Shown here in pieces: positions 45,296 through 53,286 of a DNA stretch of 64,000 bases (within the stretch, counting starts at the first letter, position 1; every line of letters begins with the position of its first letter). The notes below the pieces were generated by a model that saw only the letters and a list, made by a program, of their open reading frames with translations, did no database searches and was not told where the DNA came from. Both the position numbers and the translations under genes were made by a program. Origin of the DNA: Xanthomonas theicola (GTDB lineage Bacteria; Pseudomonadota; Gammaproteobacteria; Xanthomonadales; Xanthomonadaceae); contig NZ_CP049017.1 in NCBI RefSeq assembly GCF_014236795.1, positions 1,280,001 to 1,344,000 of the forward strand, written 5' to 3'.

Positions 45296-45813
45296 CTTCG
45301 TTGCTCTCCTGATGATCGTTGCGAATGTCGGCGACGGGCACGACCGGACTGCGGTGTTTGCTGGCTGCAGCAGCGCGTCGGCCTGGGGGCAGGGCCGGCG
45401 CGGACTGTGTGGGCCTCGGTGCGCCCACGCGCTCGCCAACCACGACGGTCGTGGGTTCGGAGATGCAATGGCGGACTTCCCGATGCGCGCGAGACGGTGA
45501 ACGTCCGTGTCGCGTGCGCTGCAGCAAAAACCTGGATGGACTCCTTACCCCGGGAATCCACCCCAACAGACGCGGTAGCGGCGCCGCTTCGACATGACGG
45601 CGCCTGCATAGAAGCGTAGCAGGCGCCCCGCGGCGCGTGCGCATGCTCGCCGATGATGTCTACGGCGGTGGACAGTCCTACGGCAGGTCCGGGGCGACCC
45701 CGATGCCTGGGTTTGCGGGTGTCCGGGATGTGCCGCCGCGCCGCGCTCCGTCGCATGGTGGCGACGCGGCCGCTGGGTATCATGGCCGGTCCTTGGCTGC
45801 CCTTCGCGTGTGC
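45296..45813. other. 518-bp gap without a supported gene
   Basis: Between the secreted-protein pseudogene and the photolyase I see only weak short frames. The one clear structure is an inverted repeat GGCGCCTGC (45599-45607) / GCAGGCGCC (45619-45627) with an 11-base loop and no T run. The left part must hold the promoter of the leftward gene and the right part that of the photolyase. Confidence 0.5.
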
Positions 45814-47238
45814 ATGAGCTACGCCATCGTCTGGTTCCGGCGCGACCTGCGCCTGCAAGATCAGCCCGCCCTGCACGCGGCGTTGGCAGCCGGGCACACG
45901 CCCGTGCCGGTGTATCTGCACAGCCCTGGCGACGAAGGCGCGTGGGCCGCCGGCGCGGCATCGCTGAGCTGGCTGCAGCGTTCGCTGGCCGCGCTCGATG
46001 CGCAACTGCGGGCACTGGGCTCGCGGCTGATCCTGCGCCAGGGTCCGGCCGAGACCGTGCTGCGCGAGCTGATCGCCGAGTGCGGCGCGGTCGCGGTGTA
46101 CTGGAACCGCCGCTACGAACCGGCCACGCAGCCGCGCGATGCCAGGCTCAAGCGCGAACTGCGCGAGCAGGGCCTGCAGGTGCACAGCCACAACGGCGCG
46201 CTGCTGTTCGAGCCGTGGCAGTTGGCGACCCAGCAGGGCGGGCCGTACAAGGTGTTCACGCCGTTCTGGCGCAGCGCCTTGAGCCATTGGCAGGTGCCGG
46301 CGTTGTTGCCCGCGCCGCAGACCCTGCCGCCGCCGCCCGCGGCGCTGCAAAGCCTGGCACTGGCGCAGCTCGGCCTGGCGCCGGCGCTCGGCTGGGACCG
46401 CGGCTTCTGGGAGGTATGGCAGCCGGGCGAGGCCGGCGCGCACGAGGCGCTGGAGGTGTTCGTCGACGGCGCCCTGCGCGGTTATGTCGAAGGCCGCGAC
46501 CGTCCCGACCAAGTGGGCACCTCGCGGCTGTCGCCGCATCTGCATTTCGGCGAGATCGCGCCGTGGCGGATCGTCGCCGAACTGGAAAAGCAGCGCAGCG
46601 CCGCCACCGGCGCGGCGATCGACGGCTACATCCGCCAGCTCGGCTGGCGCGATTTCGCCCATCACCTGCTGCACCATTTCCCGGCCACGCCCGAGCACAA
46701 CCTCAATCCGCGTTTTGCCCGTTTCCGCTGGACCGCGCCGGACCCGGCGCAATTGCAGGCCTGGCAGCGCGGCCGCACCGGCGTGCCGATCGTCGATGCC
46801 GGCCTGCGCGAGCTGTGGCACATCGGCTGGATGCACAACCGGGTGAGGATGATCGTCGCCAGCTACCTGTGCAAGCACCTGCGCGTGCACTGGTCCGAGG
46901 GTGCGCGCTGGTTCTGGGACACGCTGGTCGACGCCGACCTGGCCAACAACACGCTCGGCTGGCAGTGGGTGGCCGGCACCGGCGCCGACGCCGCGCCGTA
47001 CTTCCGCGTGTTCAACCCAGTGACCCAGGCGCAGAAGTTCGATGCGCACGGGCGCTACATCGCGCGCTGGGTGCCGGAACTGGCGGCGCTGCCGGTGGCC
47101 GAACGCTTCGCGCCGTGGCTGTCGCCGCAGCGCCTGGCCGCCAGCGCGCCGCACTATCCGCGGCAGCCGATCGTGGACCTGGCCGCCGGGCGCGATGCCG
47201 CGCTGGCCGCATACCGCGCGACCGGCGGCGCGGGCTGA
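45814..47238 (+). CDS. phrB: Deoxyribodipyrimidine photolyase
   Basis: The 474-residue light-driven CPD photolyase starts MSYAIVWFRRDLRLQDQPAL with the N-terminal antenna-binding domain (to about 130). The FAD domain contains GPYKVFTPFWR, GTSRLSPHLHFGEIAPWRIV, QLGWRDFAHHLLHHFP, RTGVPIVDAGLRELWHIGWM and DLANNTLGWQWVAGTGADAA, then PYFRVFNP, the family's flavin and substrate signature. I chose the ATG at 45814; the longer upstream frame has no homologous look. Confidence 0.94.
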   Translation: MSYAIVWFRRDLRLQDQPALHAALAAGHTPVPVYLHSPGDEGAWAAGAASLSWLQRSLAALDAQLRALGSRLILRQGPAETVLRELIAECGAVAVYWNRRYEPATQPRDARLKRELREQGLQVHSHNGALLFEPWQLATQQGGPYKVFTPFWRSALSHWQVPALLPAPQTLPPPPAALQSLALAQLGLAPALGWDRGFWEVWQPGEAGAHEALEVFVDGALRGYVEGRDRPDQVGTSRLSPHLHFGEIAPWRIVAELEKQRSAATGAAIDGYIRQLGWRDFAHHLLHHFPATPEHNLNPRFARFRWTAPDPAQLQAWQRGRTGVPIVDAGLRELWHIGWMHNRVRMIVASYLCKHLRVHWSEGARWFWDTLVDADLANNTLGWQWVAGTGADAAPYFRVFNPVTQAQKFDAHGRYIARWVPELAALPVAERFAPWLSPQRLAASAPHYPRQPIVDLAAGRDAALAAYRATGGAG

Positions 47239-47341
47239 GCGCGCCCCTCGCGGCATGGGTCCGTGGCAGCGCCGAGCCTGGCGCTGCCATTGACGCCCTT
47301 CGCCGGCCCATGATTCACTCGGGCCGGGCACAGGAGGATGC

Positions 47342-48796
47342 ATGGCCGCCAGCACAGCCCGCCGCAAGCCGCGGCGCGAACCGATGTCGCGTGTGGATAC
47401 CGCCTGGCTGCGGATGGAGCGGCCGACCAATCCGATGATGATCACCGGTGTGCTGATGCTCGACGAGCCGCTGTCGCTGCAGCGGTTCAAGCAGTTGGTG
47501 CGCAAGCGCTTCCTGGCGTTCCCACGATTCCAGCAGAAGCCGGTGGACACCGCCACCGGCGCCTACTGGCAGCACGACGACGATTTCGACCTGGACTGGC
47601 ACGTGCGCCTGTCGGCCCTGCCCGGGCGCGGCGGCAAGCAGGCGCTGGAGCGCTTCGCCGGGCAGATGGCGTCCACGCCCTTGGACAAGACCAAGCCGCT
47701 GTGGCAGTTCCACCTGATCGAACGCTACGAAGGCGGTTCGGCGCTGGTGGCGCGCATCCACCACAGCTACGCCGACGGCATCGCGCTGGTGCAGGTGCTG
47801 CTGTCGCTGACCGACATGCAGCGTGTTCCGGAGCCGTCCGCACAGCTGGGCCGTGCCTGGCTGAAAGACGACGGCAAGGACGTGGTGCGCCGGGTCGGCG
47901 CCATCGACCGCTACCTGAAACTGGGCGGGCGCGTGCTCGACAAGGGCCGCCAGATGTACCAGGCCCCGAACCTGGCGACGATGCTGGCCAAGGAAGGCGG
48001 GCTGATCGGCCGCGAGCTGGCCAACGCGCTGCTGCTGTCCGACGATCCGCCGACCCTGCTGCGCGGGCGCCTGGGCGTCAGCAAGCGCGCGGCCTGGGCC
48101 GAGCCGCTGGACCTGGACGAAGTGAAGGCAGTCGGCCGCGCCTGCGACTGCACGGTCAACGACGTGCTGATGGCGACGGTGGCCGGCGCCTTGCGCCACT
48201 ACATGCTCGAGCGCGGCGAACGCCTGGACGGGGTGACCCTGCGCGCGACGGTGCCGGTCAACCTGCGCCCGCTGGAGCATGCGCGCAAGCTCGGCAACCA
48301 TTTCGGACTGGTGTTCCTGGACCTGCCGGTGGGCGAGGCCAATCCGGTGCGGCGCGTGCAGTGCGTCGCCGCGGCGATGCGGCAACTCAAGCAGTCGCGC
48401 CAGGCGATGGTGGTGTTCGGATTGCTGGCCGCGGTCGGCATGGCGCCGGCGGCGCTGCAGTCGCTGGCGCTGGACCTGTTCAGCCGCAAGGCGAGCACGG
48501 TGGCGACCAACGTGCCGGGGCCGCAGCAGCCGCTGTACCTGGCCGGCAGCGGCGTGCGCGAGATGATGTTCTGGGTGCCGCAGACCGGCTCGATCGGGGT
48601 CGGCGTGTCGATCATGAGCTACAACCACCGCGTGCATTTCGGCCTGATCGGCGATGCGCGGTTGATTCCCGATCCGGACGCGGTGATGCGCCGGATCGGC
48701 GCCGAATTCGGCAAGCTGCTGTACCTGGCGCTGATGGGCGATTGGGAGCATGCGCTGCGCGCCGAGGACGTGGACGCGTTGCTGGCGCATTCCTGA
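47342..48796 (+). CDS. Wax ester synthase/diacylglycerol acyltransferase (WS/DGAT) family
   Basis: The 484-residue acyl-CoA-dependent acyltransferase has the catalytic HHxxxDG motif as HHSYADG (residues 140-146). It is followed by LRATVPVNLRPLEHARKLGN and the C-terminal VTNVPGPQQPLYLAGSGV / GVGVSIMSYNHRVHFGLIGD, typical of the family. It esterifies fatty acyl groups to alcohols or diacylglycerol as storage lipid; the natural substrate here is unknown. It lies 103 bp after the photolyase on the same strand. Confidence 0.9.
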   Translation: MAASTARRKPRREPMSRVDTAWLRMERPTNPMMITGVLMLDEPLSLQRFKQLVRKRFLAFPRFQQKPVDTATGAYWQHDDDFDLDWHVRLSALPGRGGKQALERFAGQMASTPLDKTKPLWQFHLIERYEGGSALVARIHHSYADGIALVQVLLSLTDMQRVPEPSAQLGRAWLKDDGKDVVRRVGAIDRYLKLGGRVLDKGRQMYQAPNLATMLAKEGGLIGRELANALLLSDDPPTLLRGRLGVSKRAAWAEPLDLDEVKAVGRACDCTVNDVLMATVAGALRHYMLERGERLDGVTLRATVPVNLRPLEHARKLGNHFGLVFLDLPVGEANPVRRVQCVAAAMRQLKQSRQAMVVFGLLAAVGMAPAALQSLALDLFSRKASTVATNVPGPQQPLYLAGSGVREMMFWVPQTGSIGVGVSIMSYNHRVHFGLIGDARLIPDPDAVMRRIGAEFGKLLYLALMGDWEHALRAEDVDALLAHS

Positions 48797-48901
48797 ACGT
48801 GGTGCATTCGCACGACGCGCCGGTCGCGCGCCGTTCATCCCGGTCTGGCGAACGACTGTTTATGCTTTCCCACTTCAATTCAGGTTCCGGGAGAGAGCAC
48901 G

Positions 48902-49597
48902 ATGAAACGTACCGCCATCCAAGGCATTTCCGTGGCGCTGGCCGGCGCGCTGGTGTTGTCCGCCTGCGCCACCGGCGGTTCCTACGTGCAGCGCGACCAG
49001 TACGGCAATCCGACCGAGCAGCAGAACCGCACCGGCCGCGGCACGCTGATCGGCACCGCGGTCGGCGTCGCCGCCGGCCTGCTCAGCGGCAGCAGCGCCA
49101 CCGAGCGCCGCCAGCACGCGATGATCGGCGCCGGCATCGGCGCGCTCAGCGGCGCGGCGATCGGCAATTACCAGGACCGCCAGGAGCGCGCGCTGCGCGA
49201 GCGTACCGCCAACACCGGCATCGACGTGCGCCGCGACGGCGACAACATCACCTTGAACCTGCCCGACGGCATCACCTTCGATTTCAACCGGTCCACGCTG
49301 AAGCCGCAGTTCTACTCGGCGCTCAACGGCGTCGCGTCGACCCTGGGCGAGTACAACCAGACCATGATCGAGGTGGTCGGGCACACCGACAGCATCGGCA
49401 GCGACGCGGTGAACCAGCGTCTGTCCGAGCAGCGTGCCGCTTCGGTGGCCACGTATCTGACCGCGCAGGGCGTGCAGCGCGAGCGCATCGAGACGCTGGG
49501 CGCGGGCAAGAAGTACCCGATCGCCGACAACAGCACCGAGACCGGGCGCGCGCAGAACCGCCGCGTCGAGATCCGCGTGGTGCCGCTGCGTTCCTGA
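48902..49597 (+). CDS. OmpA-family lipoprotein (YiaD-like)
   Basis: In the 231-residue protein, the lipobox LSAC (residues 19-22) follows MKRTAIQGISVALAGALV. A glycine-zipper stretch (GTLIGTAVGVAAGLLSGSSA, MIGAGIGALSGAAIGNY) precedes the OmpA peptidoglycan-binding domain (about 108-228). That domain has IEVVGHTDSIGSDAVNQRLS and TGRAQNRRVEI, including the conserved Asp and Arg that bind diaminopimelate. It tethers the outer membrane to the wall. Confidence 0.92.
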   Translation: MKRTAIQGISVALAGALVLSACATGGSYVQRDQYGNPTEQQNRTGRGTLIGTAVGVAAGLLSGSSATERRQHAMIGAGIGALSGAAIGNYQDRQERALRERTANTGIDVRRDGDNITLNLPDGITFDFNRSTLKPQFYSALNGVASTLGEYNQTMIEVVGHTDSIGSDAVNQRLSEQRAASVATYLTAQGVQRERIETLGAGKKYPIADNSTETGRAQNRRVEIRVVPLRS

Positions 49598-49615
49598 GCC
49601 GGTCCATCCGGTGTG

Positions 49616-49653
49616 CAACGCGAACGGGCCGCCGGTGCGGCCCGTTCGCGTTG
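49616..49653. terminator. 17-bp perfect hairpin between convergent genes
   Basis: CAACGCGAACGGGCCGC and its exact complement enclose a 4-base loop, 19 bp after the OmpA-type lipoprotein stop. No T run follows, so it may act as a bidirectional or Rho-assisted terminator, or stabilise the 3' end, between this gene and the convergent lysR. Confidence 0.7.
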
Positions 49654-49713
49654 CGGCGCACTGTGTCCATGCAGGCGCGTGGCGGTGGTCTTGCGCAGCC
49701 AGCCGCCGCCCGC

Positions 49714-50799
49714 TCAGACCAGCGCTTCTTCCTCCAGCTCCGGCGCCGGTTCGGCGTCCGCTAGCGGCAGCTCGGCCAGCTGCGGCGGCAGCGGCAAGGT
49801 CTGGGTGTTCATCGCCACGCCGCTGCACAGAGTGAACTCGGCGCCGCTGTCGGCCTGCTGCGTGGCCAGCTTGGCCGGGCACTGCGCCATCATGTAGCTG
49901 ACGTCGAAGTTGAGCCTGTCGACCAGGAAATCGACGAAGGCGCGCACCTTTGGCGACAGCATGCGCCCGCCCGGGAACACCGCATTGAAATCCAGGTCCG
50001 GGCCGACCCAGCCGCCGAGCACGCGCCGCGCCTTGCCAGCCTCGATCAGCGGCTTGATCGTCGCGTCGCTGGCCAGCACCAGGCCTTCGCCGCAGACCAG
50101 CCCGCCGATCAGCGCGGCCGAATCGTTGGCGACCAGGATCGGCTGGATTGCGAACTCGCCGCTCTGCTTGCCGTTGCGCAGCGGCCAGCTGAGCCGGTTG
50201 CTGCCGTTGCGGCCATTGCTCAGCGCCAGCGTGCGGTGGTGCTGCAGGTCGTCCGGGTGCAGCGGCTCGCCATGGCGCTCGATGTAGTTGGGACTGGCGA
50301 ACACCTGGGTGCGGAAGGTGGCCAGCTTGCGCGCGATCATCGTCGAATCCAGCAGCGCGCCCATGTGCAGGGCCACGTCCACGCCTTCGGCGATCGGATC
50401 GACCTTGTCGCTGGTCATGACCATTTCCAGGCGCACTTCCGGATGCTGCTTGTGGAATTCGCCGAGGATCGGCGCGACCCAGGAAATGCCGGCGGAGTAG
50501 GGCGCGCTGAAACGCAGCCAGCCGCGCGGGCCGGCCTGCAGTTGTCCGACCGCGCTTTCGGCTTCCTCCAGTTCGCGGGCGATGCGCTGGCAATGCTCAT
50601 GATAGACGGCGCCCGCCTCGGTCAGCCCGAGCCGGCGCGTGGTCCGGTGCAGCAGGCGCGCACCCAGGCGCGCCTCCAGGTCCTGGACCTTGCGGCTGAC
50701 GGTGGTCTTGGGCAGGCCGAGCGCGTTGGCCGCGGCGATGAAGCTGCCTTGCTCGACCACCTTGACGAAGATCAGGGTGTCGTTCAGATCGTGGGTCAT
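49714..50799 (-). CDS. smeRv: LysR-type regulator of the adjacent RND operon (SmeRv-like)
   Basis: The 361-residue regulator has a winged HTH at residues 5-65 (DTLIFVKVVEQGSFIAAANA, LGLPKTTVSRKVQDLEARLG), a linker helix and a periplasmic-binding-type effector domain (about 90-295). It is about 60 residues longer than usual; the extra C-terminus is Pro/Ala/Glu-rich and acidic (LADAEPAPELEEEALV). It is divergent from the SDR/RND operon. That matches SmeRv of Stenotrophomonas, the activator of smeU1VWU2X, by position; the symbol rests on this synteny. Confidence 0.85.
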   Translation of the reverse strand: MTHDLNDTLIFVKVVEQGSFIAAANALGLPKTTVSRKVQDLEARLGARLLHRTTRRLGLTEAGAVYHEHCQRIARELEEAESAVGQLQAGPRGWLRFSAPYSAGISWVAPILGEFHKQHPEVRLEMVMTSDKVDPIAEGVDVALHMGALLDSTMIARKLATFRTQVFASPNYIERHGEPLHPDDLQHHRTLALSNGRNGSNRLSWPLRNGKQSGEFAIQPILVANDSAALIGGLVCGEGLVLASDATIKPLIEAGKARRVLGGWVGPDLDFNAVFPGGRMLSPKVRAFVDFLVDRLNFDVSYMMAQCPAKLATQQADSGAEFTLCSGVAMNTQTLPLPPQLAELPLADAEPAPELEEEALV

Positions 50800-50842
50800 G
50801 GCGGGTTCCTGTGGTATAGGGAAATTGGACCGGTGGCGGGAT

Positions 50843-50869
50843 GATTATTCCCCTTAATTCGGACTAATC
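50843..50869. promoter_or_regulatory. Candidate LysR operator in the divergent promoter
   Basis: GATTA (50843-50847) and its complement TAATC (50865-50869) are separated by 17 bp inside an AT-rich island of the otherwise GC-rich lysR/efflux intergenic region. The dyad with T/A flanks resembles a LysR-type box. It lies 44 bp upstream of the regulator's start and about 280 bp upstream of the SDR gene. Confidence 0.4.
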
Positions 50870-50926
50870 AAGTGCGGCTTTGGCGCCTAACCTGTTGAGC
50901 ATTCGCCGCTACCCAGGCCACTCCCG

Positions 50927-51151
50927 ATGCTGTTGCGCACGCTGTTCCAACGTCTCGGTGGCATCCGCCGCCCGGATCGGGCCCATGTTACGCTCATGGC
51001 CGCGCTGGAAGCCGGCCAATTGAAGGCTTTCCGCGAATTCACCCCGCCTCCGCGCCGTCAGGGCGGCAGCGTCATGCGGCTCGGCCAGCGCGCCGGCGAT
51101 CGGCTGGATCGCATTGCGATTGTCCCGTTTGCGGGAGTAAAAGTCCCGTGA
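50927..51151 (+). CDS. Possible leader ORF of the efflux operon
   Basis: A 74-codon frame starts at the ATG at 50927 (MLLRTLFQRLGGIRRPDRAH) and ends with a TGA overlapping the GTG start of the SDR gene (GTGA), the arrangement of coupled genes. The peptide is basic, with no recognised family. It may be a true small gene, a translated leader or a chance frame in GC-rich DNA. Confidence 0.3.
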   Translation: MLLRTLFQRLGGIRRPDRAHVTLMAALEAGQLKAFREFTPPPRRQGGSVMRLGQRAGDRLDRIAIVPFAGVKVP

Positions 51152-51157
51152 GCGGGA
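51123..51157. promoter_or_regulatory. Two tandem TCCCG-N4-CGGGA palindromes at the operon start
   Basis: The 14-bp palindromes TCCCGtttgCGGGA (51123-51136) and TCCCGtgagCGGGA (51144-51157) lie exactly 21 bp apart, two helical turns, and the second covers the GTG start codon of the SDR gene. The layout suggests a paired dimeric repressor site or an mRNA structure controlling translation. The cognate regulator is unknown. Confidence 0.5.
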
Positions 51158-51921
51158 CGTTGGATCCCGAGATCCTGGTGCTCGGCGGCACCGGCCACAT
51201 CGGCCGCGGGGTGGTGCGCGCGCTGCTCGAGGCCGGCAGTCCGGTGCTGGCGGTGGCACGCGATCGCGGCCGGCTGCGTGCGTTGCGCGCCCGCTACGGC
51301 GACGAACCGGCGCTGGACGTGCTGCAGGGCTCGGTCGGCAACGATGCCGGCGCCGCGGCACTGGCGGCGGCGCTGGCGCAGCGGCCGCGGCCATTGGCCG
51401 GCGTGGTCGCCAGTCTCGGCAGCCCGCCACGGTCCGGGCGCCTGCTGGATCAACCGCTGGCCGCACTGCGCCGGCGCCTGGAGGCCGACCTGCTGCCGCA
51501 ACTGGCGGCCGCGCGGCATCTGCTGCCGCTGCTGGCACGGGCCGAGCGCGGCGGCCGCTACCTGCTGCTCGGCAACCCCTGCGCGCTACGCGCCTGGGCC
51601 GGGCACGGCGAGAGTTCGGTCGCCGCGGCCGCGATCCGCATGCTCGCCCAGGTTCTGCACGAAGAAGCCAAGCCGCTCGGCGTGCGCGTGCAACTGCTGT
51701 CGCTGACCCATCCGGTGTGCCGCACCGAGGCCGGCGCTGACGACTGCCCGGAATGGTTCACCACGCTCGGCGTGGGCCGGGCAGCGGTGTCGCTGCTGGC
51801 CGAGGGCGGCGTGCCCGGCCAGGCCGTGGTCGACATCGACAAACACCGGCACGCGCATCCACGCACCTCGTTGATGACCGCATCGCATTTTTTTTCCTCC
51901 ACTCATGAGGTCTCTCCATGA
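51148..51921 (+). CDS. smeU1: SDR-family protein, first gene of the RND operon (SmeU1-like)
   Basis: The 257-residue Rossmann protein has the dinucleotide loop PEILVLGGTGHIGRGVVRAL (residues 7-26). The central and C-terminal parts are poorly conserved, and the Tyr-Lys catalytic pair of classical SDRs is not evident. An SDR gene directly before the adaptor gene is the layout of smeU1 in Stenotrophomonas. The start is taken as the GTG at 51148, but it lies inside a palindrome, so it is uncertain. The stop overlaps the adaptor ATG (ATGA). Confidence 0.75.
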   Translation: MSGTLDPEILVLGGTGHIGRGVVRALLEAGSPVLAVARDRGRLRALRARYGDEPALDVLQGSVGNDAGAAALAAALAQRPRPLAGVVASLGSPPRSGRLLDQPLAALRRRLEADLLPQLAAARHLLPLLARAERGGRYLLLGNPCALRAWAGHGESSVAAAAIRMLAQVLHEEAKPLGVRVQLLSLTHPVCRTEAGADDCPEWFTTLGVGRAAVSLLAEGGVPGQAVVDIDKHRHAHPRTSLMTASHFFSSTHEVSP

Positions 51922-53126
51922 ACCCGATTCCAATGTCGTTCCACTCCACGTCGCGTACCTTGCGCCCGCTGGCGATCGCGTTGCTGGCCGCGGCCCTGGC
52001 GGCCTGCGGCGGCAAGGCCGGCGAACAGGGCCCGCCGCCGCCGCCCGCGGTCGGCGTCGCGCCTGCGTTGCAGAAGGAAATCAGCCAGTGGGACGAGTTC
52101 AGCGGCAGCGTCGAGGCGGTCGAGCATGTCGACCTGCGGCCGCGCGTGTCCGGCTATATCGACAAGGTCAACTACGTCGAAGGTCAGGAAGTGAAGAAGG
52201 GCGAGGTGCTGTTCACCATCGACGCGCGCAGCTACCGCGCCGAACTGGCGCGAGCCGATGCCGAACTGGCGCGGGCGCGGACCCAGTCCAAGCTCAGCGG
52301 CAGCGAGGCGGCGCGCGCCAAGAAGCTGTCCGACCAGCAGGCCATCTCCGTCGAGTCGTGGGAGCAGCGCCACGCCGCCGCCGACCAGGCCGAGGCCGAC
52401 GTGCTCGCCGCGCAGGCCGCGGTGGACGCCGCGCGCCTGAATCTGCAATGGACCCAGGTACGCGCGCCGATCGACGGCCATGCCGGCCGCGCCCTGGTCA
52501 CCGCCGGCAACCTGGTCAGCGCCGGCGACAGCGCCAGCGTGCTGACCACGCTGGTGTCGCTGGACAAGGTGTACGTGTACTTCGATGCCGACGAAGGCAC
52601 CTTCCTGCGCTACGCGCAGATGGCGCGCAAGGGCGAGCGGCCGAGCGAGCGCGACGGACAGCTGCCGGTGCAGGTCGGCCTGGTCGGCGAGGACGGTTTC
52701 CCGCATGCCGGCAAGGTCGATTTCCTCGACAACCAGATCACCCGCAGCACCGGCACCATCCGCGTCCGCGCCGTGCTCGACAACGCCGAGCGCAATTTCA
52801 CCCCGGGCCTGTTCGCGCGCGTGCGCCTGCTCGGCAGCGGCCGCTTCAACGCGCTGCTGATCGACGACAAGTCGGTGCTGACCGACCAGGACCGCAAGTA
52901 CGTCTACGTCGTCGACAAGGACGGCAAGGCGCAGCGCCGCGACGTGCAACTGGGGCGCAGCGCCGAGGGCCTGCGCATCGTGCAGGGCGGGCTCAACCCC
53001 GGCGACCGGGTCATCGTCGACGGGGTGCAGAAAGTGTTCATGCCCGGCATGCCGGTGCAGGCCAAGCCTGTGGCCCTGGCCACGGCTTCGCCGGCGGCCG
53101 CGCGCAAGGCCGTCGCCCTCGACTGA
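51918..53126 (+). CDS. smeV: RND efflux periplasmic adaptor lipoprotein (SmeV-like)
   Basis: In the 402-residue MexE-type adaptor, a lipoprotein signal ends in ALAAC (Cys36). A beta-barrel/lipoyl part follows (SGYIDKVNYVEGQEVKKGEV), then an alpha-hairpin (ARADAELARARTQSKLSGSE; AQAAVDAARLNLQWTQVRAP) and the returning lipoyl half (GHAGRALVTAGNLVSAGD). The membrane-proximal domain is at the end. It bridges the inner-membrane pump and outer-membrane channel. ATGA overlap with the SDR gene indicates coupling. Confidence 0.9.
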   Translation: MNPIPMSFHSTSRTLRPLAIALLAAALAACGGKAGEQGPPPPPAVGVAPALQKEISQWDEFSGSVEAVEHVDLRPRVSGYIDKVNYVEGQEVKKGEVLFTIDARSYRAELARADAELARARTQSKLSGSEAARAKKLSDQQAISVESWEQRHAAADQAEADVLAAQAAVDAARLNLQWTQVRAPIDGHAGRALVTAGNLVSAGDSASVLTTLVSLDKVYVYFDADEGTFLRYAQMARKGERPSERDGQLPVQVGLVGEDGFPHAGKVDFLDNQITRSTGTIRVRAVLDNAERNFTPGLFARVRLLGSGRFNALLIDDKSVLTDQDRKYVYVVDKDGKAQRRDVQLGRSAEGLRIVQGGLNPGDRVIVDGVQKVFMPGMPVQAKPVALATASPAAARKAVALD

Positions 53127-53286
53127 GTCGCCCCCGACTGACGCCAGGGCGCGCACAGCGTCGTAGACCGGTCGCGCTGGCGACCGGTGCTTGCCAAGCC
53201 GGGCCACCGCGGTGGTCCGCGCCGCCGCCGCGTTGCCCGCGTTCCTGTTCGGCCACCCGTTCCACCTGTTTCCAGGACCACCACCC

